Source of the DNA: Sipunculus nudus
Taxonomy: Eukaryota; Annelida; Sipuncula; Golfingiida; Sipunculidae
Length of the DNA: 64,000 nucleotides
Assembly (NCBI GenBank): GCA_026874595.1
Contig: CM049306.1
Location: 92,493,642 to 92,557,641 of the forward strand
Reading direction: 5' to 3'
In this document: one piece after another, positions 48,304 through 60,030 of the stretch
Layout of the letters: each line of letters starts with the position of its first letter
How positions within the stretch are numbered: position 1 is the stretch's first letter
Notes under the pieces: model-generated
The model's database searches: none
What the model saw: the letters and a program-made list of their open reading frames with translations, nothing else
Told to the model about the DNA's origin: nothing
Made by a program: the position numbers and the translations under genes

Positions 48304-50470
48304 GTGGAACGTTAGGGTATAACACCTCATGGAAAATTCTATAAAACTTTGGAGTAAATCTGGATAACCCTATTATATAATATTTCAAAGGATTTTTACA
48401 ATAGTGACACAGGACAGTTCTATTGTCTCAGGTATGGAACATCTGTATATAGGTATTAGGAGCAGCGTTTGTTCAGTCACTTACTGGGGGAACCTGGGTT
48501 ACTTTAGTGTGACAATGTGAATCACAAGAAAGTCAAACAAGAAGATTCTGGTGGAGGTTTGTAGGCTCTGACTACTCAGTCCATACATTATCTATGCTTG
48601 ATAATGACTGGTAGTTTTCTTTTGGATTTAAGCTGAAGAGTTTACGCTTCCCCTTCTCTATCATGCTGAATGTGTTACATCAGTTTTACTTCAAATACTT
48701 ATTATTCTAAACCTTAATTTATTTATACCTGCTCGATATAAACTATGCTAAATTATATATAGAGCTCAGTCACATTTACAATTACACTGAAAAGTTCTGC
48801 ATTCTCTTTTTAAGAGTAACATAAGTTAAACAGGAATGTATGATTAAGCAGACATGTTGCCTCCAGTAACAACTCAGAATAAGCAAATCACATCAAATGC
48901 TTGTTGGCCTTAGAGGTTTACTCAAATTTCAAAATAACTTCCTTAGGAACATATAGAGGTTTTTCCCAGTCCTGTAAACACAACAGTAACCTTTAGCCAC
49001 ATTCTGTAGATATTGCCTCCTATATGTAGACTGAATAATTAATTTTTGAAAAATTGGTAAATTCCAGATTTTCATATTTAAGATGGTCCTAGTGTTTCAC
49101 AGTTATTATATCTTGTTGCCATGGAGCTTTATAAAATAAAATGTACTTCCTCTCAAGACATGGCTGCTCTTGTTTATGCTTGAAATAATGACTGACAATT
49201 ATCTGTAACTTAGCAACTAATGGGTGTTTGCTTGTTTTGTTAGACCATGTGAATTCTGTAACTTTTAATTTAATGGCATGGTGGTAATTTCAAAGAAACC
49301 ACTGTGAAGGAAATATTTTAATGTCTTCTGTGGCTGACATTGTGACTTCCGCTAACCAGCTCAAAGCCGGCTAAAAATGATAATCCTGTGTTGATGCCAA
49401 ACCAGGGATAGTTAACTTTTCTTCTGATTAAATTGTGCATTCAATTATCTGGGGTTAATTAAAATATGTTTTAATGTGTGCCATTATTCCATTGTCGGCT
49501 TTCCATAATTCATAAGCCACAAAAGAACATCATGTTTTATATCTGACTCCTTCCTATTCATTTGATGAGTGCGACAATGGAATACACCAAAATAGCGCAG
49601 TTCATTGATTTTCTCCACAGTCTACTGTCTCTTCAGCGTTTGATTTAACAACGATGTTTAACATGACAGTTTAGATTTGAAAATTCTGGTTTCCTCGAAG
49701 CAAGTTGAATCAGGCATGGTCGCACAGGGCATTTTATTCTGAAGTTTTTAAATTGATTATATATGCCTTGCTTATATGATTCTCGTTCAACCAGATAGCC
49801 ATTTGCCCTACTGACCGTGTTTCTAACTATTGATTTGTGATCGTTGCTGTAAAAACATCATGGAATAGTCAGACATGGTGTCTCTGAGAAAACATTGAGT
49901 GAGCTGACTGTAAAACATAGCAGTTCTTGTGATAAGGTTGTGCACCATTGCATGCAGTGTGAATAAGGACATAAAGGGTAGATATCTTGGGGGAAAAAAC
50001 ATGAATTGGTAAATTTTCTATGCAATAAAATCTGGTAAATGTTACTGATGTGTAAAAAAAGGAGTTTATAATCCAGAATGGTGCTGTTTATTTCAACTTA
50101 GAAAATTGTAACATGGAGGTTTTTATTTTAATCTTATCTGATTATTACTTATCTGAGTGATTACTTATCTGCATATTCATCCTGTGTTTTCTGAACCTGT
50201 GAGATAATTGATACTTTATCCTAGGTACTCAAGGTACCACCTGCAAATCAAGAAGAAATAATGCAACACGCTTGTCCTATAATATCTTTATTTGATATAT
50301 TAACATTTAGTGCTGTGCTCTTTTTTTTCCAAACTTTGTTTGATCATTATGGCTTTAAGATAACTCTTGTCTTGCTCCTTATAAGCAATGATTCAGAAGT
50401 CTTCTGCTGTATATAGATATGCACAAATGGGGGTGTTAAATTTTTCCCAAAGCTTGTTCTTTGAATTTAC
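48304..50470. other. Non-coding stretch with a candidate regulatory patch
   Basis: No gene. The portion at about 49350-49720 looks less repetitive than its surroundings. It holds a TTAATTAAAA homeodomain-like core at 49456 and an exact 12-bp inverted pair ATTCCATTGTCG (49486-49497) and CGACAATGGAAT (49572-49583), each with a SOX-like CCATTGT core. Confidence 0.4.
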
Positions 50471-50474
50471 TTAT

Positions 50475-50560
50475 ACAGTCGAACCTGTCTAATGTGATCA
50501 CCCAAGAGCCTGGTCTAGAGTGGTCGTATTAGACAGGTGGTCTTATAAACAGGTTATGCC
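50475..50560. mobile_element. MITE end: TACAGTCGAACCTGTCTAAT
   Basis: TACAGTCGAACCTGTCTAAT is followed by GTGATCACCC, then AGTGGTCGTATTAGACAGGT and GGTCTTATAAACAGGTT. The chain of short GGTC/AGACAGG units starting after TACAG is a layout I associate with widespread invertebrate MITEs. A matching inverted right end (GGTTCGACTGTA) was not found nearby, so this is a fragment or a one-ended copy. Confidence 0.5.
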
Positions 50561-53035
50561 CAAACTTATGACATGTGACAGACATACACATATTAGACTT
50601 ACTTTATAATTATCAATTAACTTGCAAACACTTGATTAAAATTATTTTCAAATCTTATTTGTGTAAAGTGAACATGTACATATCAGGGCTTTCAGAAACA
50701 CGGGGTAAGTTTCTCTGATGCTTAAAATCTCTTATTGGCACTCTTTCTGAGGGTTGAGGCATGAATTTCTGGATTTAGGGTCTTCTATCAATCAATGACT
50801 ATAACCAGGTGCCTCAAACAAAGTTGAAACCCATCAGTTGTGTAAACACCGCACTGATAACTGAGGCTTACATTTCACTATAAGCAGTATTCATATAAAA
50901 ACACAATTTCAAATCTTATAATAATATGATGATTATATAAAATACAAAAGGATTCAATTTTTACAAAACTCTTCAACATTTGACACATACCATCTCCCCT
51001 TGGGATGCTCTAAACTCAGATGTGACTGTCCAGTAGTGCCTAAGTGTCCCTGAGGCTCTTCAAATTTTCTTCCTATTGAAAGCCCTAACATAAACATAAC
51101 TAGAAACAATTATAAGAACGTTAAAAGAATAGGTTGGTATGCAATGGTTGTAAAACCATGTGATACGATTAAAGAATAATAATAGGGCCGATGATCAAAT
51201 TAATAATTGATTATTTTATTTACCTTTTATATTACCATGAAATGCTGAAAGTCAAGATAATGGCCATGTTGTAGCATTTTTTTTGCTGCACAACACAAAG
51301 TTTTAATGCTGTTCACTCATATATGTCTCACAGGGTTAGATTTGTTTTTGGATAATATGACTTCCTTTCATGTGCATAAATAATCAGTTGTGATCAAAAA
51401 TGCAAAGATTAAATCAATTTAATTGATTATGAAAGAAAAGACCAATCATCAATATAATTGATTAATTGGCACACCACTGTCATATATGATGCATATATAG
51501 GTATCTCAATAAATCTTTATGTTTAGTTCATGGATGTTTGGTAGGATGATAACTGTATCACTAGTATTCAATTAAAGGCTGTTTAAGGGACATTTGTACC
51601 ACAGTTTCTACACATAATTTTAATGTAATAAAGCAAAGATGAGAATTTTATAATACAGAATCCATGAACTAGTACATTTGGTGGCCTAGACTGTATAATT
51701 CACTGGCATGTAAAGTTGAGAAATATTTTTGATGTAGGAATCTTGATTGGATTGAAATGAGGGGATGAATTAACAATGGAAGTGATATTTTTTCACAAAG
51801 AGCAAACATTTATCGGAAATAGAGCTATTTGTATTTTGATGGTAGATTTATCCATAGCAGAGTGTGGGTGATTAGCGTTTGATGTCTGGCTCGTGTTGGG
51901 TCAGTCGTATATCACAGGAATTTTTGTATGTATTGGGTAAATGATTTATGTCCACATACTGTTGTCTGATTTGAATATTTTCTGGTGTATCCCTGCAATT
52001 TCCATCAAATTTCCGAGAGACGACAACCATTTTTGTGCCATCTGCTAGACATAGTCATCATTCAGAAAAATGTTCTGCTGTTAAATAAAAAGGTACAATG
52101 GGAGATTGGATGATTGCTTCAAACAAAAAGAATTATGTGTATAAAACATGTAGCTAAAATTTAGTTTTTTTTTCAGCCCATAGATCAAATATTAAAAGAA
52201 ATTTAAAAAAAGACATATTGAAGTAAAAGTTGTCAACAGGTCATCATTTTGGTGTTTATAGGAAAAACAGTCTGTTCAGGCACTCATGAGTAATTTATTT
52301 GTATTTTCTTAAGAGATTAGTAATAATAACAAAAGTAGCTTCTTCCTTTTCTTGAAAACAACCACAAGTTCCGTGACATGACATCCTTATTTACCTAAGT
52401 AAGTAAGAGCACCGTTGTTGCAAGATTATGAAAACATATTGGTCAGAGTAGGATGTACTTGTTGAACTTCACTTCATCTCATGATCTTGGTCTGACATTT
52501 GATGGTGACTTATCATTTCATACTCATGATTTCTAAGGATGCTTCTGTATATGACAGCAACAACAAGGGAAGTTTCTTGTCAAACTGTCTGAACTGGTTC
52601 TATAACTCATGTATGTCATTCAGATTTGTATACATGATAATTTGATTCAGGACTATGTTTAATAAATCTAGAGGGTTTGTGTTGTGTATCAGTCAAGGAT
52701 TAATTCATTAGTTAATTGATGCTTGAAACAGTAGATCATATACCATTTGTTACATTGTTAAGCCAGTCATGAGATTATCAAAAGTTGGTTGATATTATAT
52801 GAATGCATTCTCTAAGGGGCAGGTTACCCATAGGAAACCTTTAAGGTCAAAGGTTAATATTGAATACCAATCCATAAAGGTCAGATATATGAAAACACTC
52901 TCATATATATTGTAAATGGTTTTGCAGCTGTGGTGGGCTGTGGTACCTTAATTTGTCATATTTGAGAAACAGAGACATAACAGTTCCATAGTTTACTTTT
53001 ATTTTCCTATCATAATTTTTTCCTGCCTTTTTTTA
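50561..53035. other. Non-coding stretch, nothing recognised
   Basis: AT-rich without supported exons or repeat units. Confidence 0.45.
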
Positions 53036-53039
53036 CTAG

Positions 53040-53123
53040 GGGAAAAGGTTTTTAAGAGACTACAGAAAGTACACCCAAAAGAGGCCAGCCTTCATGGATT
53101 TTATTGATGTTACATTATACTAG
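53040..53123 (+). other. Possible exon-like segment after a strong acceptor
   Basis: A pyrimidine-rich acceptor (TTCCTGCCTTTTTTTACTAG) ends at 53039. The following 27 codons are open in phase 0 to a TAG at 53121-53123, giving a basic peptide starting GKRFLRDYRKYTQKRPAFMD. It could be a short exon, an alternative terminal exon or chance; T-rich introns offer many false acceptors. Confidence 0.15.
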
Positions 53124-53211
53124 TAATTAGTAATATACTGGAAATTGTCAATTTGAGTCTGGACCTTATGACCTTAAACTATGTTAAGAATTACTAATGC
53201 TTGGTCTGTAG

Positions 53212-53407
53212 TAAAGTTCCTCCAGCTGTAGGGTTGACAGTTTTACCTATGAAGAACTTTAACTCTGAAAGCCCACCTGGAGTAGTACATCAGATGGGCA
53301 AAATCAGCTTCACCTTCAAAGCTGACAGTGTAGTTCAGGTGTCACAGACATGTCAGTACTGGGAAGGGCAGGGCCAGCGCTGGGCAGGACAGAAGCAACT
53401 GTGTGAG
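53212..53407 (+). CDS. Candidate exon, Cys/Trp-containing, product uncertain
   Basis: After CTTGGTCTGTAG, one base completes a split codon and 65 codons run open to GAG before GTAGTG, a fair donor. The local GC content is higher than the flanks. The peptide contains KISFTFKADSVVQ and TCQYWEGQGQRWAGQKQLC. The C-x-Y-W ... W ... C spacing loosely recalls the GAIN/GPS region of adhesion receptors and polycystins, but the W-to-C distance is longer than usual and the HL-(S/T) cleavage site is not seen. That comparison is only a hint. The open frame continues past the donor to 53527. It ends in phase 0, which matches the start of the next candidate at 53904. Confidence 0.3.
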
Positions 53408-53756
53408 GTAGTGGTCCATGTATTGGTGGCATTAACATGGAAGTTACCCAGCAACAGACATAACATTGCTATAACACAACAGCTGCACCTGTGTGTTATG
53501 TCTTTTCTAACCTGCTTGGTCAGTTAATCTTTAGTACAGTGGAAAATTAGGTACTAACCTTAGTCTAAAGTCTACCTTCCAATAAAATTTGTATCTTATT
53601 ACATAGTGCATATATTTCATCAGGCTCCAAGCCTGACTTATTGGAGTGTACAACCTGCTTTGCTGTGTCTGAAATGGTATGAATATCCAAGAACACTCTA
53701 TTATGTTGTCTACCTGGTTGTGGTTTGTTTCATTTGAATTCTAAAGGCAGCTGGTG

Positions 53757-53872
53757 TCTACTTGATTTGTGAGATTAAACTTTTACGGTAATCTATCTGG
53801 TTTGCGAAATATGGTTTGATTGGCCGGAACTTTTAAACTGTCTGGTTTGTGAAATATGGTCTGATTGGCAGA
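53757..53872. repeat. 45-bp tandem repeat, about 2.5 copies
   Basis: CTGGTTTGCGAAATATGGTT at 53797 and CTGGTTTGTGAAATATGGTC at 53842 are followed by TGATTGGC in each; a more diverged copy (TTGATTTGTGAGATTAAACT) begins near 53762. ACTTTTA lies between units. Confidence 0.7.
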
Positions 53873-53903
53873 GGTCGTCTTGCCTTAATTGTCTTTTTTT
53901 CAG

Positions 53904-54002
53904 CAAAGGCCTCTATACCAAAGACTAAACTTTGTCAACTTGCTTTCTGAGCAAGAGTATCAAAGAAATTTGTCTGTGGACTTGGAGACTTGGTCTAGAT
54001 GA
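53904..54002 (+). CDS. Candidate 3'-terminal exon, product not recognised
   Basis: A strong acceptor (GTCTTTTTTTCAG) ends at 53903. Thirty-two codons run open in phase 0 to TGA at 54000-54002, giving a peptide with NFVNLLSEQEYQRNLSVD. The other two frames close sooner. The phase fits the candidate exon at 53212-53407. AATAAA occurs at 54024-54029 and 54028-54033, so a short 3' UTR is possible. The elements are individually common in AT-rich DNA, and I recognise no family. Confidence 0.28.
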   Translation, partial: QRPLYQRLNFVNLLSEQEYQRNLSVDLETWSR

Positions 54003-54023
54003 AGTCAAGGGGTTCTGTTCATA

Positions 54024-54033
54024 AATAAATAAA
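54024..54033 (+). terminator. Overlapping AATAAA polyadenylation hexamers
   Basis: Two overlapping AATAAA hexamers lie about 22-30 bp after the stop of the candidate terminal exon. AATAAA is frequent by chance in this base composition, so the value of the signal depends on whether the exon is real. Confidence 0.2.
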
Positions 54034-54039
54034 ATAGTT

Positions 54040-57000
54040 GGGATTTAATTAAAAGAACTAATTCTATGGAAATGTGGGTTAAAAGCTTTCTCTTATGAAT
54101 ACAACTTTTAAAACTTCACATTGTGAACCCTGTGCATATGTGATAAAAGACTAACTCTCATTATCACTAATCCTTTGCAAATCTCTGTCTTCTGAATGAA
54201 AAGTATATTTTTGTTCAAACTTTTGTTTTACAAGTTAAATACTCCATGCTGATTAAAATTGTGTGTACATGAACGTGCTCACATTTCTATAAAGTTGGAA
54301 AAAGCACTTCTAATGACCTAATATCCCAAAATTCTTAAATAAAAAGTGAGGGAAATAACAGTGTTTTATTCTGTCATCTATAACTTTGAGACAAAATTTT
54401 CCATGTTTTATATGTCTGCAGCATGTGAGGGCTGTCTAGTTGCTGTAGATGTTGATGCTTTCATGTGTAGGATTTGTTCCACATTTTAATGACATAAAGC
54501 TGGTGTATGAGTATTTTATAGATCAGGAAGTGAGCCAACAGTCAGTTCTTTGAAGAACAGTGTTGACACTCTCGTTCCTACCAGTCATATTCAGTTTAGT
54601 TTAGTGTGATGGATAGTGAGGGGTCCTGAAGGTGACAAGATGTTATGGCTGAACAGAAGGACACTTATACAAAATAAGGAAAAGTATGATTAATATTAGC
54701 TTTGGTGAAACCAGGGTTAGCAAGTGCAAATATGCTCTCCAACCACATTGCCATCTTACTCATCAGGCTAGTGCATTTTATAGGTATATGCTGGGAGGTT
54801 GACTTTTCCTGTGGTTGGTGCCAGCAGGTTCCTTGCATGCCTTACAGCTGAATTAGAGGGTTGGGGTAGCCATCTGCTTAAAGTCTAGTAAAACAATACA
54901 TATATAGTGTGGCCGGGTGTGTATATAGTCTGTCACAACACTTTCTCTGATGTACACCAGGGGGTAGAGGTCAAGTCTTAAAGGAGGGTCACTTATAGTG
55001 CAGACACAAGTGGTGTTTATAGATCAGGGAGATTGTAGGGGTATTGGTAATGACTTTGGTGATCAGGCGACACCATGGCACACAAGGTATTAACCTCTGA
55101 CCAACCCTTTCTGATCCAGTCCTGACAAACTCCCATTAAACCAACCTTCTTTGTGGACGACATACATCCAGATTATCTAGAAACCTGTTACTACACTTGC
55201 TGACAGTCTGTTTATAAAACAAGGTTGGGATATCACACTTTATGTGGTGTGTAGGGTTTCAGGGAGGCGATGTCCCCAGATTCGTCAGATTTCGTAGTTA
55301 ACCTCTTTTACAGTAACTTCTCTGCACTGAAACTGTACAGTAAACAGAGGTTAACCATAAATGGTGACCATGGAAGACCATGATTTGAGGTTAACTTCTA
55401 AAACACTGCCACCCAGGGCACCAGGTACATCAATTAAGCCTACACCCCCCCCCCCCCCCCCCCGTTTATTTCTAAATTCATATCTTGGTAAACATTCATT
55501 TTTTTGGATTTCAAGATTTTTTTTCTTCCTCCATTTTCTGTTCGTGCTAGATGTTCAATACCACTGATTTAAAATAAATTGAAATTTGGGCACAATATCA
55601 GTCCTCGGTCACAGATTTGCACCTCGTATTTATTTTAGACCTTGACTTATTCCCAAGGTCGTACTCTCCATAACTGATCCCCAATTATCGCTCAATTGTT
55701 GGGGGGGGGGGGGGATGTTATTCATGAATTTTATTATCATTATTAAACTTAAAGCTGGTAATTTACAGCTATGAATGTGTTATTATGGAATACAGCTTCC
55801 TTTTTATATGTGAATTGTTTTCACCTACAAATTCAGAGCAATATGATTTTATATTTTAAACAAATTATTTTCAATCTATAATTACCTTACTTTTGTGTAG
55901 AGTGTGCTGAACTTGTGCAATAGACCCTATCTGATATGCTGATAGACAGAACAAGAACATCATATATATATCAAGAGGAAGAAAATGATTAACTGTTTTA
56001 ATTTCTGTTTTTATACCTTCTAATGAAAATATTATGTTTTTCAGTTAAGCAGGGAATCTTGTCAAAATAAGAGAGAAATTGTCCATGTTGATTTGTTGTG
56101 AATTAATAGTTTTTTAATTTTATAATTTCAATCATAAGTCTTTATTGTAGGTTGTACTTAGACGCATTATATATAAAACTACTATGTATAGGTAATATAA
56201 TATATTATGATATTTATTTGAATAGTATTTATAATTTATGAAAAACTTAAGATTTTATTTTGGCTTACTTGGATATAGAGGCCTATAGTCTAAGTTCTTT
56301 TGGTCTCTGTTATTACTTTTAATGTTAGCTAGGACCGAAAATAAACATTAACCGACTGATGTGTACAATGATATGTTATATTCAAAACAGGAAGAAAGAA
56401 TATTGATTGCTTCACTTGAGTTTTCCTTGTTCATTAAGAATCAAGCCATCTACTAATTAGTCGCCATGGGAACAAGATAGATGATATCCACGGTATGATT
56501 TATACAGCATATAGAACTTGTCTTGTGTCTTTTAATAATAGAAGAGATCTAAGGCTGACCAGACGTTAACATAATCAGTCATGGAATTCTCGTTATTAAT
56601 TGGGTTCCTGTGTCAGTCATTAATTATGGGATGGTTACTGTGTCATGCCTTTGTTGTGTTTGCCGTTCTTCTCAGTATGATATTCTTGGTTCCTTGCAAA
56701 AAGCCCAAGGTTGCTTGCAGAGATCATTATAAATAGGGATGCTTGATGAATAGATAAGGTTGGGTATGAAAGTAGTGATGGGATTGATGATGCATTATGG
56801 GAAAGTGCTGAAAGACATCATTATGGAAGAGCTCCTTCATGATTTGATATATTGCCAAGACAGCTTGCAGCCTTTGTTGTCACAGTATGTTCTCACATAT
56901 GGTAAACTTATGGTGTCATCCCTGGCAAAAAAAACCAAAAAAACAATATTTCAGATCAATCCAAAAGTTAATTCAAATGCATATAAGACCTCATAAAGTG

Positions 57001-58220
57001 TATATATTTTAAACCTGGTACAGAGCTTGTTCTAATGGTAATATGTATTTAAGAAATTCTTATTCATTTTCATATGAAATTTTTATTCTTTTGAAAATTT
57101 TAAAATTATACACAATTTTAAGCAACCAGTAACAGCAAATCACTTTTTAATGGGCTAATATAATGACACTATCTCAAAATTGTTTTTCTTTTTAGTTTTC
57201 TGTATCATGTTTCTTTCTAACTTCAAATTGAACTTTGAGATTTTGGTTCAATAATTTTTTTAAAATTTTCATATGAAAATTAATATGAGTTTCATAAATT
57301 GCATTTTAGCCAGGAACCTTGATATTTGATATGGAAACCAGCACAGCCAGACTTAGTTATCATACAGTCATCAGAATATGAATCAAAATTATTGAATGGT
57401 GTAACTTGTACTCAGTGAACTCACAAACAGAATTTAGAGGTTTGAAATCTGTGGGATATAAAAATAACATCCTGAGAAGTTGTAAAGTCATGAGGATACA
57501 TTTTGAACATCATCAGCTACTGGGCTATATAAAAATGTACAGCATATGTATAGTATATATAAAAATATAGTGCAAAGTCAGATGGGTATTTGTGGTCCAG
57601 AAACCTCTTAATCAAATCTTCATATGGTTGTATTAATTTTGCCATGTGTCTGTTAATATTTCATTTGCTGTGATGGATAAGACTACATGCTCATTTGAAT
57701 TAAACAAATTATGGGTATCAGGATCAATTTTAGATAATAATGCCTTTGTTGCAGTAACAATAGTCCAGAAGCAGAAATAATTGTACCAGCATGCAAAGCA
57801 GACGAGGATAGTTTAGAGATGTAAAGTGATAAAATTAATCTCAGCAATTAAGTTGAAGGGAGTTGTCACATGTGAAAGTGAGCTCCCAAATCGAATTAAT
57901 CATAATCATGAATATTTACCCATCCATGAAGTGTAATCTCATTAGATGGGCACCAATAGGTGGGCACCAACACTTGTCAAATGTTATTTGTGTATCCCCA
58001 GCTGAGTGTTGAGTCATTAGCTCTGTTGCTTTTTCTTGTAGTATCTGCTATTTTAATTTACATGGATATTCTCAGATCGAACCAGGGTTGTTTTATATTC
58101 ATTTTCACTCTCAGACAACTGTGTTAGTCAGGTAGTGACTTATAGTTGGATGTAAGATATGTTTTTATTATTATTATAGGTGGATGTCAAATGTTAGAAT
58201 AAAATTATTTTTTATAAAAA
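54040..58220. other. Non-coding stretch with C and G homopolymers
   Basis: No supported exon. A 19-base C tract lies at 55445-55463 and a 14-base G tract at 55701-55714. The open frames at 55361 and 56760 are not supported by splice signals or recognisable peptides. Confidence 0.45.
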
Positions 58221-58226
58221 AAAGTA

Positions 58227-58510
58227 CATGGAAACCTCCCCTTAAGGGGACCTTTCTATTACAGAGACCTCTCTATTACAGGCATCACTATTACAAAAAC
58301 CTCTCTTTTACAAAAAACTTCTCTATAACAAAAATTTCTCCATTACAGACACCCATCTATTACAAGCTTTCTATAGATGACAGTCATTTGAAGCAGTTAT
58401 ATGAAAATTTGACCAAATATTAGAAACCTCACTTATTAGTTATATAGACACCTCCAAAATTTGGTCAGATCTCAAGTTCAGCCAGTGTCTATAATCAGGA
58501 GGTTCCACAG
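58227..58510. mobile_element. 284-bp TA-flanked MITE with chained CTCTATTACA units
   Basis: The left end CATGGAAACCTCC and the inverted right end CTGTGGAACCTCC form imperfect terminal repeats, each flanked by TA (58225-58226 and 58511-58512). This suggests TA target duplication. Inside, units such as CCTCTCTATTACAGGCA and CTTCTCTATAACAAAAATT repeat about every 15-25 bp from 58250 to 58372. There is no coding capacity, although one frame stays open by chance. Members of the same style occur at 38.4-39.1 and 37.1 kb. Confidence 0.65.
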
Positions 58511-58512
58511 TA

Positions 58513-59950
58513 TTAAAAACTATTAAATAAGTTTTTAGTAATGAATATTCAGTAAATTTTTTTATTTTCATGTATAGTAGTTAATTTAAAAAATGGAGTG
58601 TTTCTCGCACTATTGGATTATTCTTCAAACCATTTATATCAGCATTTTTGTGAGTATCTGTGACCTTTAACAGCTATAACTATATAGGGTTATAAAAATA
58701 AATTCTGTCATGGAGGTGATGTGTTCATCAGTGTTTGTTTATCAGATTGTTTGTCTTATGTCTGTCAGCATGATTAACATACATGCAGGTTGTACTAGTA
58801 GAACTTCATATTCTCTACTGTTGATATATACTGTGCAGTAGTTTCATGAGTCTCAGAGAAAGCATAACCTTATGAGCGAGACCACAATTTTGCCATTTGT
58901 CTGTGACTTTGGAAAAAATATATGTGGCATGTTTTCAAAGTCAAGTGGTTTATCCAGTTCACATATTGGGTAAACAGACCTGTGGCTAGAAACACTGACA
59001 AGCTGTTTAGTCTTCCAATTTACAAAATGGTTCTCTGAGTGGAGAGTATAATGGCCCTCAACTGGCAGGGAGGATTGCTGTCCAAGTCTGACTTATCCGT
59101 TTGAGCTGTTTTATTTACTGCTTTCTTCCGCTGGAGGAGAAGGGGGATTTGAGATGTGGGATTTTTTCCCATAAAGGCAGCACTTGAATGGTGTCTGTAG
59201 CTTCTGCATAAAACATGGTGTCTCGTATGTTGTCATTTCTCCAATGGGTCGTGACATTCTCTGGAGAACCGGAAAAGGGCATGTCAGCAATCAATGGTAA
59301 CACTTGTTGAAGCACTGAAAACAAACCCAACCTAAGTGAAAAATAATTTGTTCCAGACAGTTATTGGCCCCATCACTTAAGACAAACAAACTGTCAGCTC
59401 TTTAGCAACAGAACATGATGCCAATGCAAAAAAATGACAAAACCTTTTGATTGTGTAAAACTTAAGACAAAATGTTGAAATATTCCTTATGTCCTTAAGA
59501 AAAAAAGCAAAACTTTGATGATTTCAGAAGTAGAGACTATTTAACATATACAAGTGATGTTAAACCATATGAGATTATATGCAGTCAAAGGAAAGACCTG
59601 TTCCCCTTGGAAATTAGAATCCCCAAATTCCATTTAGATTGCCATAAAGCAATTTATATGTAGTCTGGGTGACGTCTGGATGTCCAGAGGAGTCTACATC
59701 TTCCTTCACACCAGCGAACATTGGATCTCTGGAGATGACTTCATATGACCTTTTTTGCACTTTGATCTTCTTAGTCAGTTCCTTTGTCTGCCTGTCTTTG
59801 ATAAATTGCTCTGGTTTGGAAACTTATTCTATTCCTTCAATTAATTTGTAGAGTTGGGATCACCATTTTGTTTACAATGGTTTTAAATTTGGATATTCAT
59901 GAAAAGGAAATTATCGTGAAAATAAAACCATCATTAAATAAGAGGCCTAC
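58513..59950. other. Non-coding stretch, nothing recognised
   Basis: No exon, RNA gene or mobile element end recognised. The 71-codon - strand open frame at 59115-59330 has no splice context. Confidence 0.45.
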
Positions 59951-60030
59951 CAGGGCTTGACATTAATAACCGCTTGCCTGGGGCAAGTAAAAATGGTGGT
60001 AGGGCAACCAACAGTGGGTTCCGATGGTTT
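59951..60030. mobile_element. hAT-like transposon end, single
   Basis: CAGGGCTTGACATTAATAAC is followed by CGCTTGCCTGGGGCAAGTAA and a GGTAGGGCAACC block. CAGGGCTTGA is a typical hAT terminus, and the GCTTGCC/GGCAAG inverted pair is a subterminal hairpin. I found no matching inverted right end or 8-bp duplication of AGGCCTAC downstream, so this is probably a truncated copy. Confidence 0.45.

Noticed and set aside
52160-52206. Acceptor TTTTTTTTTCAG at 52176
   Set aside because: The following frames close quickly and no peptide similarity is evident.
54712-54735. CAGGGTTAGCAAGTGC, resembling the right terminus of the hAT element
   Set aside because: Only about 14 bases match, and neither an inverted partner nor an 8-bp duplication of the flank was found.
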